Assembly (NCBI GenBank): GCA_014529385.2
Contig: CM043958.1
Location: 142,596,734 to 142,660,733, forward strand
Direction of reading: 5' to 3'
DNA length: 64,000 nt
Source: Adiantum capillus-veneris
Taxonomy: Eukaryota > Streptophyta > Polypodiopsida > Polypodiales > Pteridaceae
The first letter of the stretch is position 1. The number at the start of each line of letters is the position of its first letter. A model generated the notes under the pieces. The model had not been told where the DNA came from, ran no database searches, and saw only the letters and a list, made by a program, of their open reading frames with translations. This document shows, in pieces, positions 10,115-21,440 of the stretch. A program made the position numbers and the translations under genes.

Positions 10115-11359
10115 ACCACCAGTATGGTGTATTACCGCCGATATGGTACGTGGCCTTTGGGAGTTGACATACTCCGCCATTTCTTCGGTTAAGCCCGCAC
10201 AAAATTGTTGCTTTTGCTCTCCAAAATCCAACTTTTTGAAGACAGTGGCTTTGAGTTGTAGGTCCCAAAACTTGTCTACATATTTGTGGATGGATTCATT
10301 GGGAGAGAGTTTTAAGCTTCGCCATTCTGTGAGTACTTTGTCTTTTGCATCGGTGGCCAAAAACTGCTTCATAATGGAAGCTCTTAAAGCTTTCCATGTT
10401 CGTGGAGATTCACCGTTGGCTCGTAGGCTAGACCACCATTGTCTGGCGGACTTTTGAAAGTGCATAGCTACATGGCGTAGCTTAGAGGACTCCGTGAAGC
10501 CCTCATCTCCAAACGCCGCATCGAATTGCTAGATAAAGGCCAAGACTTTGTCCGTAGCACCAAAGGTGCCATCATAGGTAAGGAAAGAGATACTCTTCCC
10601 TCCCTCTTTGAATTTCTTCAGCTTAGACGACCTCTTCCATGCGGCATAGGATTTCCTATGGCCTCTTCTTTTTTATGGTTCAAAGGTTGTACCATCACTT
10701 TCTTCAGAAGGTGAAGAATTTGAAGAAGGTGGAGAAGAGGGTGACCTCTTTCTCGCCTTTTTCTTGTCTTGATCTTTGTCGTCTTCACCATAGCTTTCAT
10801 AAGAGGAGGAGGATGAAGAAGATGGAGAAGAGGGTGTCCTCTTTCTCGCCTTTTTCTTCTCTTGCTTTTTATCATCCCTCTTTGAATTGTGGTGAGGAGA
10901 AGAATATGATGGTCTTCTCCGCTTTGGTGGTGATGGAGAGCGTTTAGCCCGCCGTCTTCGTGGAGCCATCTCCGCCGAGGTGGCGGGAGACTCGCTTCTT
11001 TCTCGTTCCTTCGGTGGAGGCTCTTGAGTTCTCCTTTGGGAAGGAGATGCATCATCAAGAAGTAAATTCTTGAGCCCTTCACAGGGATTCTCTTCTTCTT
11101 CCCGAATCGGAGAGAGACCTCTTTTGGTAGTCTCACAAGGAGGCTTCCTAGGTGTTCTCTCGTCATGGTGATGAGCTTGGAGAATCCCGTGAGCACGGAG
11201 CTGCCGTTGCACTTCACTTTGGAGAGATGGATTGCCCATGGCTTGTTGAAGCCTAGAAACAAGATAGTTAACAAGCATTGAAGCATCATTAGTAGCTTGC
11301 TCATGAGCAAAATCAAAGTTATCAACATTAATTTCACTCTCTTTACTATTGTCAGCCAT
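10115..11359 (-). pseudogene. gag of element A (3' truncated, two stops)
   Basis: It starts MADNSKESE at 11359. It contains an N-terminal helical segment (MLVNYLVSRLQQAM), a basic/Ser-rich SR-like region (RRRRAKRSPSPPKRRRPS) and the retrotrans_gag capsid domain (ARQWWSSL, KYVDKFWDLQL). Compared with element B there are two in-frame stops, at 10670-10672 (TCA to TAA) and at about 10528-10530 (CAG to TAG). At 10115 the frame runs out into LTR sequence, so the zinc knuckle and all of pol are lost. Conversely the codon that is a stop in element B (46772-46774) is still sense here. Confidence 0.88.
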
Positions 11360-11748
11360 TCTAACAACTTTTAGGTGTACTTTGGCACTTCAAGCCCTAG
11401 TTGCTACTCCTCTTTACCCCTTTATAAAAAGCACTCAAGCTACTGTACCCGTGGCTCGAATACCATTAATTGCAAGGAATAGAAGAGAGGGTCTTTCGAC
11501 ACCAAAACAACACCGGCTCCTGTCAAGCTTCTAATAGCTCAATAGTGGTTAAGCCGTAGGCAAGCCCCGTAGGACTCCACTATTAAGACCATAGCTCTCG
11601 ACGGTGATGCCCCGTTAACTGCACGAAGGCAGGCGCACTGCAAGGCTGAAAAATCCCTATTCTACTTACTCACAGGCAATTAATAATACCAACCATTTGT
11701 AGTTAGCTTGAGGACCTCCCTTCTTGAGCAAGAAAAGAGAAACCTTGT

Positions 11749-11760
11749 GCTCTGATACCA
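11749..11760 (-). other. primer binding site (tRNA-iMet) of element A
   Basis: The minus strand reads TGGTATCAGAGC, complementary to the 3' end of plant initiator tRNA-Met, one base away from the LTR start at 11762. Confidence 0.9.
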
Positions 11761-11761
11761 A

Positions 11762-13341
11762 TGTAACATTTAATGGCCTAATAACTTGTGTGTAGCGGAA
11801 ATGAGCATGAACATAGTGGGCATTTCATTAGAATAGATTCCTAATGAGAATTACAAGAGTGCTTGGGTGCAGAGAGCAACAAAAAGCATAACACCTAGTT
11901 AGATAGCATCGACAATAATTTCAAAAGAGAGAGAAATTAAGCTAATGACAACAGTTGAGGACCGGATTTGCATGGAGCCGGTCCCCCCTCCAAAAGGCTT
12001 TGTATTATGGTTTCTCCCATCAAGAGAGACATTGTACAATACAATTCTTTGTGTTCCTTCAAGACTAGCTAGTGCAATGAAGATGAAAGCTTCATGCACT
12101 AAGCAAACACAACTTGAATTATCCCCGTTCTCAGACCCAAGACCTCACACACCTTCGAAGATGGTGAGAGCTAGCAGGGTATGAGAGTATATTGAGAGAA
12201 AGAAGGAGTATCTTACGAGAAAGATGTACATCTCCTCACATAATCACTCATATTAGCATAGCTTTAGCTTAGTAATTAGCTTGGTAGAGGTGACGAGCAT
12301 GCATTGAAGCTTGGCTCTTGGTTGGATTTGCATCCACATGCCAAGAGTGTGTTGATGTAGGCTTTTATCTCACAAGCTTGGAGTAGGTGATGAGCTCTCC
12401 ATTAAAGCTTGGGAAGAGATAGTCTTCTTTGCTTCACACATAGACTGTGTGTGAGTGTGTGTGTGATAATGCCTTGCAAAAATCAGCCCCCTCTCTCTCT
12501 TGGGCGAGCCCTCTTGCTATTTGCTCTTGCTGAGCCCTCATTGGCTCTCCCCAAGTCAACAAGCCAATGACTGTTAAGTAGCATAAGTGATAGCCTTCTG
12601 ACATGTGTCCCCCTTTCCCCTTTTGTGAGAGCTTTAGGTAATTAAATAATTAAACTAAACTCTCATTGGACCCCTTTGCCTCCTGGCCAATAGGAATCAG
12701 GCAAGCCATTGGGCTCCTGAATGCTCATTGGACCCCTTGTGAGACTGCCCAATAGTCTTCTAGGAGACTTAATTCTCATTGGTTTCTTTTATTAAATGTT
12801 TTTAAATTAATTAAACTAGATTTACACTAGCTTAATTCTCATTGGTCCACTTCAAGGGTCATCCAATAAAAACTGGGCACACCTTGTGGGCATTTGGCCT
12901 AGGGAGCTGACATGTGTCCCTCATTCCCTTTGTGTAAAGGGAGCCTGTGTGTGTGTGTGTGGCTTTCTCTCTCATCCCCTAGAAGAACGGCTCGACCCCT
13001 CCCATGTAGGGATATGTGTTGACTTGGGAGAGCACACAAAGCATCCAATTCCCCCTAAGCTTTAACCCTTTGGACACAACCTTTGAATTTTGGAACCTTA
13101 GCATTTTGGAAGTCTTAATGGGCTGAACCTTAGGGTCTTTTTAACCCATTGTTGCACATGGCTCTTTTGCAGATGGCCCCCCCTTTGGATCCCTATTTTC
13201 CCTCCTTTGGATCCCTACCGTGGCCGGTCTGCTAGCTTAACCAATATTCTAGCTTTTTCTCCCTTGGCACTTCCCCACATTAAATGATCAGTTTAATATG
13301 AGAAAATCATTTAGGAGAATTAGATATTGATTATTATGACA
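11762..13341 (-). repeat. 5' LTR of element A (1580 bp)
   Basis: It runs from TGTAACA to ATGACA on the + strand and is near-identical in layout to the element B LTRs, with small indels. It includes the array of paired ATTGG/CCAAT boxes at about 12538-12870 and short (GT)n tracts. Confidence 0.9.
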
Positions 13342-13416
13342 TTAATATCCCGGTGTGACACGCAATGGGTGCCCACCCAAAAAATTCTCGTTGGGTCCAG
13401 TGTGACAGGGGCCTTA

Positions 13417-14102
13417 GTCTGCATTCACACATAAACATCTTAAAAAATTCTCCCCCAAATTGAGCTTGGCCACATCAATTAATAGCTCGGAAGGACTTCA
13501 CACACGCACGCACGCACACAAAGGCGCACGCGTGAAGGATGAGTAGGTGAGTGAGCACTTGTTGAAGCCCAAATGTAGCTCATACATTGGCCCCACCCCC
13601 TTTCTCACCACCCAAGGCACTGCAAAAAGTTGTGGCACAGCAATTCGAATCCAAAGCAAGTTGAGAGCACCTTCCCCTAAGTGCCTTAGAAGCACTTTTT
13701 TTACTATGGCCTTCCAAAATTGGAAGTGACACAATGGTGTTTGTAGCACGCCTACAAGAAGGCCAACATAAGTCACCAATGCCATCTGGGTATGTTTCAG
13801 AGGGCCCTCTAAGCTCTTCGCTGGTGTCAAACCTCTATGTTGAAGACACATTGTCGTTCCTTTAAAGTTACGATGTAAATGGTTTTCCACCCACTTCTGG
13901 AAGATCAAGCGATCATTGGAGCTTCTACTTTCCCATGGTTGACATCCGCCTTTGGGTAATTTTGCATCAGTTGTGGATGTTTTTGAGGCCTATCATGCAG
14001 GTCACATGGTCATTCTATGTGACGTTTCTAGGCAAACCCCTATATGAAAGCATTGTCCACCTCCTCACACTAGGATTCCCCACGCCCTTTAAAAGATAGT
14101 TT
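13417..14102. other. unassigned DNA
   Basis: Right flank of the MITE. It holds open frames without recognisable protein features and a short (CACG)n run at about 13501-13520. I see no supported gene. Confidence 0.5.
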
Positions 14103-14268
14103 ATACATTTTTATTTATTTATTTTTTGCCATTCGAAGCTTTGCTTCGACTAGTTTTACGAGATTGTGCCCACTAACCCACACCCACATGTCTCAAGCGT
14201 TGAATCATAGCACGTGCGCTTAAAGCCCCTCACCTTAACCGTTAGGCCAACACCCCTTGGCAAGTTTA
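14103..14268 (-). repeat. SINE-like tRNA-derived repeat
   Basis: On the minus strand GGCCTAACGGTTAAGG (14248-14233) resembles a Pol III A box and GATTCAACGCTTG (14206-14194) a degenerate B box about 27 bp on. A C/A-rich body and a small palindrome CGAAGCTTTGCTTCG (14135-14149) follow. The arrangement fits a plant SINE, but no duplication or second copy was found in the window. Confidence 0.4.
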
Positions 14269-14481
14269 TACATTGTTAAAACTAGGACATGCAAGGATGG
14301 CTCATAGAATGGCCAAATATTTTTTGGCCTACTAAAACCACACTATAAAAAAAATGTTGCAAAGGCATGCTTCTACTAAAGCCATCCACTTCAATAGTAA
14401 AGGCTTTTTAAAATATTTAATTACTCTATAGAACGCTCAGCTTATGTCAACATAAACCAGTGAGCGAGTTTCTATGAATGG

Positions 14482-14482
<1 letters not shown>

Positions 14483-14547
<65 letters not shown>

Positions 14548-14604
14548 GCTATGTGTGTGTGTGTGTGGGTGGGTGTGTGTGTGTGTGTGTGGGTGGGTGT
14601 GTGT
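14483..14604. repeat. compound microsatellite (CT)n(CA)n(GT)n
   Basis: About 20 CT units run directly into CA units, then after a short ATGTGT break into GT units interrupted by GGGTGGGT. Confidence 0.97.
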
Positions 14605-16754
14605 AGTTGTTTTACTTAAATACATAAACACAAATGAACATAACAGTTCAAAAGACAGCTGGCTTTAGACAAGTGAACAAGAGTAGCACAAAAACAACTC
14701 AGTCTTAGAATTATTTTTGTACATTGCAATAAGAATGAGATCTCATTCCGTATAAAAGATGACTTGTATTGTTTGCTTCATAAAGTGGAAAGAGTCTAGT
14801 ACATGAAGGACGGACAACAACAAAGCCAAAAAAATTCCAAGAAAGGATAGAGTCCTCACCTACATCCATTCAAACAAAACAACATATATGTTATCCTTGA
14901 ATGTGTTTTACAGGTGTCAATGGACTTTATGAGTTGTTGTTATCCATGTCCATCTTACAACCATTTTAACTTAAAACCATTGTCCAATCATTTACTTTTG
15001 TGTTTGAAAAAAGTCTCAAGGTGTGAGTCATTTTTGCTTCTTTAAAACCTTGTAATTAGAAAGGTCATCACTCCTTTAAGATGCAAGTGTGTTAATATAG
15101 GTTATAGATATGGTTATTACATACTTAATTTTTTAATTCACTTTTAAATTAGCTTATTTAAATAACTAAAATCTTGATCGGAAGGCCACCACCCCTTCTG
15201 ATCCAGGTGTCTTAATCCCTATTTTTGCTCATAAAGCATTTTGTGTCTTTTATACCCAACGTTTTTGGCCTATAAAGGTCTTTTGACAGAGTCAAACAAC
15301 ACCAAAAATTATCACAAAAGAAGCTTATAATTTGCAGGATTAAAACCAGCAAGACATCGTGACAGAGTGTAGTTTACCCAAGAGTAGAAATAAATCAAGT
15401 TAAGCTTCGAAACCTATATGCGATTGCATCCATTGCTCCCGTTGTGTTTGATGAGAAAAACTTCAGCCCATCCCAATAAAAAGATCAATATTATGATTTT
15501 AAATTTTTGTGTAGGAAAACAGACAGTTCGACTGCTTACTACACACCGTAACCAGAGCCCTACGAGCACAACAACAAACATCCATGGTGTTGCAACCCAC
15601 CTAAAACCATTATTCTTACAGCCATTACCTAAAAATCTCATCAGAAACAAACCAGACCCAAAGTTATCCGCCTGAAATGGTGGAACATACCTCACAGTAC
15701 TATCACAAAGATGCCAACCAATGTGTGCCACCTTTATGAGGTGATGGTAAACAGGCTTATCCTCATATAGAAGCTTCATCAAACCCATATATGAAGATCA
15801 AGGTCATCAAAAAAATGTCAAGAGTGTTTAGCCAATAATCGATACCGACAGAACAGAGGTTCCTTTACTATCTTTGTTAAAAACCTCTTAATATTTCCAA
15901 CAAATGTACCAGTTAGTAGTGAAAATATCTCCATAAAAGCCGTGAGAAACTATCAGTTATTGTGTTCCTACGCAAACTTATAAATGCAGCAAACCAGAAG
16001 TACTAAAAACAACAGAGTATCTCTTTCGATAGAGAGCAGTAATGCGATCAAAAGTGCTACAGTGCATAACAAAACCAAGCCACGTAGTACCACAAACTTG
16101 TGAAGGTTGCTCCGTGAGCTCCATATCCATACAGTAAACGACAACGAGCATACACCTCACTTTCAAATACACGCACTAAAACTCAATCAAGGCTAAGTGA
16201 GGGGCAAAAAGCGCCCTCACCACTTTGAATAGAAGCAGGTCGAGGTTGAATCATTATGATGAGCAACCAACAGTATCTCCTATCATAACAAGCACGATGC
16301 ACCAGGGCATCGTTCCGTATGGGTCACAAATGTGGCCGCCTCAGAGGGGGCTACGAGCATGTAGCTTTAGGTTAAGGTGCACAGAGCGACCTGAGAGCAG
16401 GATATGCGACTGAGGGGGAGAGGGAGAGAGAGGGAAGACAACAATAGGGATATGAAGCTGACTTCGATAAAAGGGGGATAAACCCTCCACGTTTAACCTT
16501 ACTATCATAAGGTTATACTTACTATACACCCTTAACAAGGGTAACTTCCCAATGGGGAAATATCCCAGGGGTAGCCAAGTACAAAAAAGAAAGAAAACTA
16601 GCCTTCTTGAGTAGGTAGGTGTCCACACAGACCCTGGGTCAGTTCCTGGGCTATTATAGCCTTGAGTGCTATAAAAAACCTAAGGTGACCCGGGGAGGAA
16701 TTATTAAGGAAAAAGTCCATGTTTTAACCAATCAGAGCAAGTCGCAATACTAAA

Positions 16755-16756
<2 letters not shown>
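14605..16756. other. unassigned DNA, no gene supported
   Basis: About 2.1 kb with short open frames on both strands (for example 15414-15788 minus) and no recognisable domain, element end or RNA gene. Confidence 0.5.

Positions 16757-16831
<75 letters not shown>
16757..16831. repeat. compound microsatellite (GT)n(GA)n
   Basis: About 16 GT units followed directly by about 21 GA units. Confidence 0.97.
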
Positions 16832-16834
<3 letters not shown>

Positions 16835-17279
16835 TCGGATCCTCGCTTTTTTAGATTCCTCATATTTGGCTACAAAGAAGCTTGTTCTACCTTCTCTCTA
16901 CAATCTAATGGTAAAGGTAAGGCCACCGAGTTTATCTTCCTTGCCCGGTTTTGAACTTGATCTATACACTCACTACGGGTCCTTCCTCCTCTTTTCAAAA
17001 GCCTCAGTCACTTCATATATTTTTGTAGAGCAGCACATCCACAACTTGGCTTCCATCTTGCATACTAGAATCCATTATAGCCTCAAGCTCATTCATAGTA
17101 TCTATAAAAGAGACTTGCTCAAAGAAACCTCAAACACGTTCCCTTTCCTCTATGAAACAATTTTTCCTCATCTCTTTCTATACAGTATATACATATTGTT
17201 AGTCGCTTCTTTTCATATCCTCAAGCTTCATGAAACATGTTGACCAATGTTAGCCCTTGAAAACCTACAGAAAAAGATA
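16832..17279. other. unassigned DNA with a 125-codon open frame
   Basis: An ATG-started + strand frame (16866-17243) encodes a hydrophobic protein rich in I/L/H/Y with no recognised domain. It could be chance. No splice or promoter signals support it. Confidence 0.3.
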
Positions 17280-17850
17280 CTTCACCCTTTGGACCAAGCG
17301 AGAACCTTTTTCTTTTTGTTCCATTGCAATCCTACTTTAAAGTGGTACACCTCATCTTCCTTCAATCCATGAACCCTTTGTTTGCCTTTGGTAGAGGATA
17401 CTCCCAAGGACTATCACAATACCTCTCATGATTCACATGCACCGTCAAGAATTGGACAACTCACTTCCCATCTCTACTTCTTATCCTAGCATAAGCAAAA
17501 CCATCACCCAAGATCTTTGTTTCCATGTGAATAGTTGTGATATATGGTTGCCCAAAGATAAGGGGATAAATAGGCATTTCCTACACAAAGAAGGTTTGCT
17601 CATCCTTAACATTGCTAATTGTCACCTTCACATTTAAACAAGCCCCATAGAGATCTCCTGATGAGTTAGTTGATGCTCGAATCATCCAACCATGACATGT
17701 GCTTATTGGCCACTTTAACTTCCTGTAAAGACTTTTGGACATGAGATTCATTTTAGGGCCATGATTTATCAATGCAACATATGGCTCCTCAAGATCACGC
17801 ACCTTGACCAAAGTTTCAATTGTAGTTGTCACCAAATTTCATTTTTGATC
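17280..17850 (-). pseudogene. gypsy retropepsin relic
   Basis: Minus-strand translation gives EEPYVALINHGPKMNLMSK, then KWPISTCHGWMIRAS and LYGACLNVKVTI. This is the pattern of a gypsy aspartic protease (ALIDxGxxxNLMSK) in which the catalytic Asp has become Asn. Below 17580 it continues with PIYPLIFGQPYITTIHMETK and a downstream stop. No RT or LTR adjoins it, so it is a fragment of another gypsy family. Confidence 0.6.
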
Positions 17851-18182
17851 TACTTAAATGAATTTTCTCTCCCTAGAATTGGCCATTCTAGTGAGAAATA
17901 AACATAGTAGAAGGGCCAATTATGTACAATGGGCACAAGAATGTGTTCATGAACTAAAGAGTTCCAAACTTTGAATGCGTTTTTCATAAGTACCAACGGA
18001 ATTCGATAAGGATTCAATCGGAATTTTATGGGACAAAAATGAGATATTTGTGAGCCTAAAAGAGTCCAAAATATATAATGAAAGCCTCTGAAAGTGGGCA
18101 CTATGGCCAACCAAAATGTGGGAATGGGAGCCAAGGTGTTATTATCTACACATGCCAACCTAAATCTATGTGTAGATACCAG
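17851..18182. other. unassigned DNA left of element D
   Basis: No gene seen. It may contain the degraded start of the element D LTR. Confidence 0.4.
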
Positions 18183-19626
18183 GGGAGTAAAAGCTAGAAT
18201 ATTGGTAAGGCTGCCAGATCAGTCTCAACAAGGATCCAAAGGAGGGAAAATAGGGATCCAAAGGGAGACAGTCTGCAAAAGAGCAATGTGCACTAATGGA
18301 GCTTAAAAGACCTAAGGTTCAGCTCCATTAAGACTTCCATAGGCTAAGGTTCCTAAATTTAATTCAATTGTCCAATGGCCTAAGTGGGGGAATATTGGAT
18401 GGTCATGCGAAGATTAAAAAGTTTTCTCACATCCCTAGGAAGGAGGGGGCAAGCCCTAATGATAGGGGATGAGAGAGAAACACACACACACACACACACA
18501 CTCCCAAGCTCTCCCCAAAGGGAAGAATGGACACATGGCAGGCTCCTAGGCCAGTTGCCCCCAATGTCCCCTCAAATCTTATTGGATGGCCATAGAGGTG
18601 GACCAATGAGAATTAGACTAGAGTAAAATTAATTTTCTAACAATGCTTGATAAAAGATCCAATAGAAATTAAGGTCCAATGAGCATCCAACAGCCCAATG
18701 GCTTGTTTGATTCTTATTGGCCAAAAGACTAAAAGGTCCAATGAGAGTTTAAATGGATTATTTAATTACCTAAATCTATCACAAAACGGGAAAGGGGGAC
18801 ACATGTCACAAGGCTATCAATTATGCTTCTAATTGTGATTAGCTAAGCTTTGCAGGAGCTAATGGGAAGCCAGCAAGAGCAAAAAGCAAGAGGGGTTGAC
18901 CAAGTAGAGAGAGAGTTGGCATTTTAGTCTGACTCACTTTTCTACACACACACGCTCACACACACAACTTATGTGTTGAGCAAGAACTCCATCTCCTTCT
19001 CCAAGCATTGAGAAGTAGAGGCCTACACCGACAACTCTTGGCTATGGAATGCAAATCCAACCAAGAGCCAAGCTTCAATGGCACGCTCATCTCCTCTACC
19101 ATGCTAATTACTAAACTAAGCTATGCTATTAGAGTGATTATGTGAGGAGAATACTTCTTTCTCGTAAGATACATCTTCTCCCTCTCAATCTTCCTGATTC
19201 CCTGCTAGCTCTCACCATTTTTGAAAGTGTGTGAGGTCTTGCGATTGAGGCTAGGGACACTAGGTGTGTTTCTCAAAGCATAATTTGGTGCATGAAGCTT
19301 CTATCTTCATTGCACCAATGAGTTTTGTCAAGGAACACAAAGATTGTATTGTACAGAAGTCTCCTTTGATGCGAGAAGCTATAATACAAAGCCTTTTTGG
19401 AGGGGGGACCGGCTCCATGTAAATTGGGTCCTCAACTGTTGTCAATTGCTTTATTTCTCTCTCTTTTCAAGTATTGTCTATGCCAAACTAGCTAGATGTA
19501 AGTTGCTATGTTGCTTTCTCAAATTAAGTACTCTCTCTATGCTCATTAGGAACTCGTTCTTAATGAAATGCTTACTATGTTATCAATTTCCGCTACACAC
19601 AAGTTACTAGTGCATTAAATGTTACA
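18183..19626 (+). repeat. 5' LTR of element D (5' end eroded)
   Basis: It matches the complement of the element B LTR from the AAAGCTAGAATATTGGT segment onward and ends ATTAAATGTTACA immediately before the primer binding site. The first ~60-70 bp of the LTR are not recognisable. ATTGG/CCAAT pairs with 22-bp spacing are kept at 18579-18605 and 18717-18743. A (CA)10 tract lies at 18480-18501. Confidence 0.85.
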
Positions 19627-19627
19627 T

Positions 19628-19639
19628 TGGTATCAGAGC
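19628..19639 (+). other. primer binding site (tRNA-iMet) of element D
   Basis: TGGTATCAGAGC, one base after the LTR end. Confidence 0.92.
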
Positions 19640-20038
19640 TATTAGTTTCTCTTTTCTTGCTCAAGAAGAGAGGTCCTCAAGCTTGCTACAAATGGTTGGT
19701 GTTATTAATTGCAAAAGAGTAAGTAGAATAGGGATTTTTCATCCTTGAAGCACGCATGCTTTATGCAGTTAATGGGGATACCGTCGAGAGCTATGGTCTT
19801 AATAATGGAGTCCTACGGGGCTTGCCTATGGCTCAACCATTATTGAGCTATTAGAAGCTTGATAGAAACCGGTGTTGTCTTGGCTCTGTTAAACCCCCTC
19901 TTCTATTTCTTGCAATTAATAATATTCAAGCCACAGGTATAGATGCTTGAGTGCTTATCTTTGAAGGTAAAGAGGAGTAGCAACTAGGGCTTGAAGTGCC
20001 AAGGTACAATTAAAAATTTACACCTAAAATTTGCTAGT

Positions 20039-21440
20039 ATGGTTGACAAGGAAAAAGAGATTGAAATAAATGTTGATAGCTTTGATTTTGCTAATGAAAG
20101 AGTAACTAATGATGCCCCTATGCTTGTAAACTATCTTGTTTCTAGGCTTCAACAAGCCTTGAGCAATTTATCCCTCCAAGGTGAAGTGCTATAGCATTTG
20201 CACACCCATGGTATTCTCCAAACTCCCCACCAAGCAGAGAGAGTACCTAGGAAGGCTCCTGGCGAGACTTCCAAAAGAGGACACTCTCCGATAAAGGAAT
20301 AAGAGGAGGATCCGTACGAAGGGCTCAAAAACTTACTACTCGATGAGCCATCTCCTTCTCAAAGGAGAGCCCAAGTTTCAATAGTAGAGCCCTCACTAAA
20401 AGAACGAGAAAGAAGCGAGTCTCCTGCCACCTCGGTGAAGATGGCTCCACGAAGACGGCATGCAAAACACTCTCTAGCACCCCCTAAATGGAGAAGACCA
20501 TCGCATACTTCTTTACACCATAATTCAAAGAGGTAAGAGAGAAAACAAGAGAAGAAAAAGGCGAGAAAGAGGTCACCCTCTTCTCCATCTTCCTCATCCT
20601 CTTCCTCTTCTGAAGAAAGTGATGGTCCAGCTCTTGAACCACCCAAAAGAAGAGGCCATACGAAATCCTATGCCACATGGAAAAGGTCGTCCAAGCTCAT
20701 AAAGTTCAAAGAGGGAGGAAAGAACATCTATTTCCTTACCTACGATGGCACCTTTGGTGCTACGAACAAAGTCTTGGTCTTTATCCAACAATTCGATGTG
20801 GCGTTTGGAGATGAGGGCTTCATGGAGTCCTCTAAGTCGCGTTATGTAGCTATGCATTTTCAAAAGTCTACCATGCAATGGTGGTCTAGCCTATGAGCAA
20901 ATGGTGAAGCTCCACGAACAACAGTTTTTGCTACCGATGCCAAAGACAAAGTACTCACCGAATGGCGAAGCTTGAAGCTCTCTCCCTACGAATCTATCCA
21001 TAAATATGTAGACAAGTTTTGGGATTTACATAGCAAAGCCACTATCTACAAAAAGATGGATTTTGGAGAGCAAAAGCAATAATTTTGTGTGGGAATATCT
21101 TAGGATATGGCAGAGTATGTCAACTCCCAAAGGCCACGCACCATATCTGCGGTCACACACCATACCATGGTGGCTTCAAGAATCAACTTCCAACAACGGT
21201 CTAAGAGAAATCCTAAGACCATGGAAAGGAAGGACCGTAATGAGCCTAAGGGGAAGGACAACGTCCAAAAGTATCCCAAAGGCAATGCCAATAACAACAA
21301 AGCTAAGGAGAAGAGAGTTTATAAAGGAAAAAATAAAGTCTCTCCTGAAGAGCTAGAGCGTTATCGAAAAGATAACCGTTGTTTCAAGTGCGGGGAGCAA
21401 GGGCATGCCTATCGTGCTTGTCCCCACAAGAATACATGTA
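20039..21440 (+). pseudogene. gag of element D (several stops)
   Basis: It begins at the ATG at 20039 (MVDKEKEIEINVDSFDFAN), homologous to MADN... of elements A and B. A stop at 20192-20194 follows QGEV. The SR-like region and the capsid (FIQQFDVAFGDE, MQWWSSL) follow with further stops and a gap of about 25 bp near 20915. The last part, in the long frame opening at 21107, carries the CCHC zinc knuckle CFKCGEQGHAYRAC (21382-21423). Confidence 0.85.

Larger units (their letters stand above)
9476..13341 (-). mobile_element. Element A: internally deleted gypsy chromovirus, B family
   Basis: A minus-strand gypsy copy closely related to element B. Its right LTR (5' LTR in element sense, 11762-13341) is complete. 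The left LTR is cut at about 10114, where the sequence jumps directly into gag. All of pol and about 0.95 kb of the left LTR are missing. Both ends are flanked by TTAA (9472-9475 and 13342-13345), a 4-bp rather than the usual 5-bp match. A copy like this cannot move by itself. Confidence 0.88.
9202..13416. mobile_element. PIF/Harbinger-like MITE split by gypsy element A
   Basis: Terminal inverted repeats of 17 bp, GGCCCCTGTCACACTGG at 9205-9221 and its complement at 13397-13413, are flanked by the same 3-bp duplication TTA (9202-9204 and 13414-13416). TTA duplications and a GGCCCC-type terminus fit PIF/Harbinger (Tourist-like) elements. Without the nested gypsy copy (9476-13341) the element would be only about 340 bp and has no transposase, so it is a MITE. 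It lies about 145 bp upstream of the S6K TATA box. Confidence 0.7.

Noticed and set aside
10618-11367. 249-codon frame rich in H/L/R, also seen at 46270-47019
   Set aside because: A different frame of the gag gene of elements A and B; conserved only because the DNA is duplicated.
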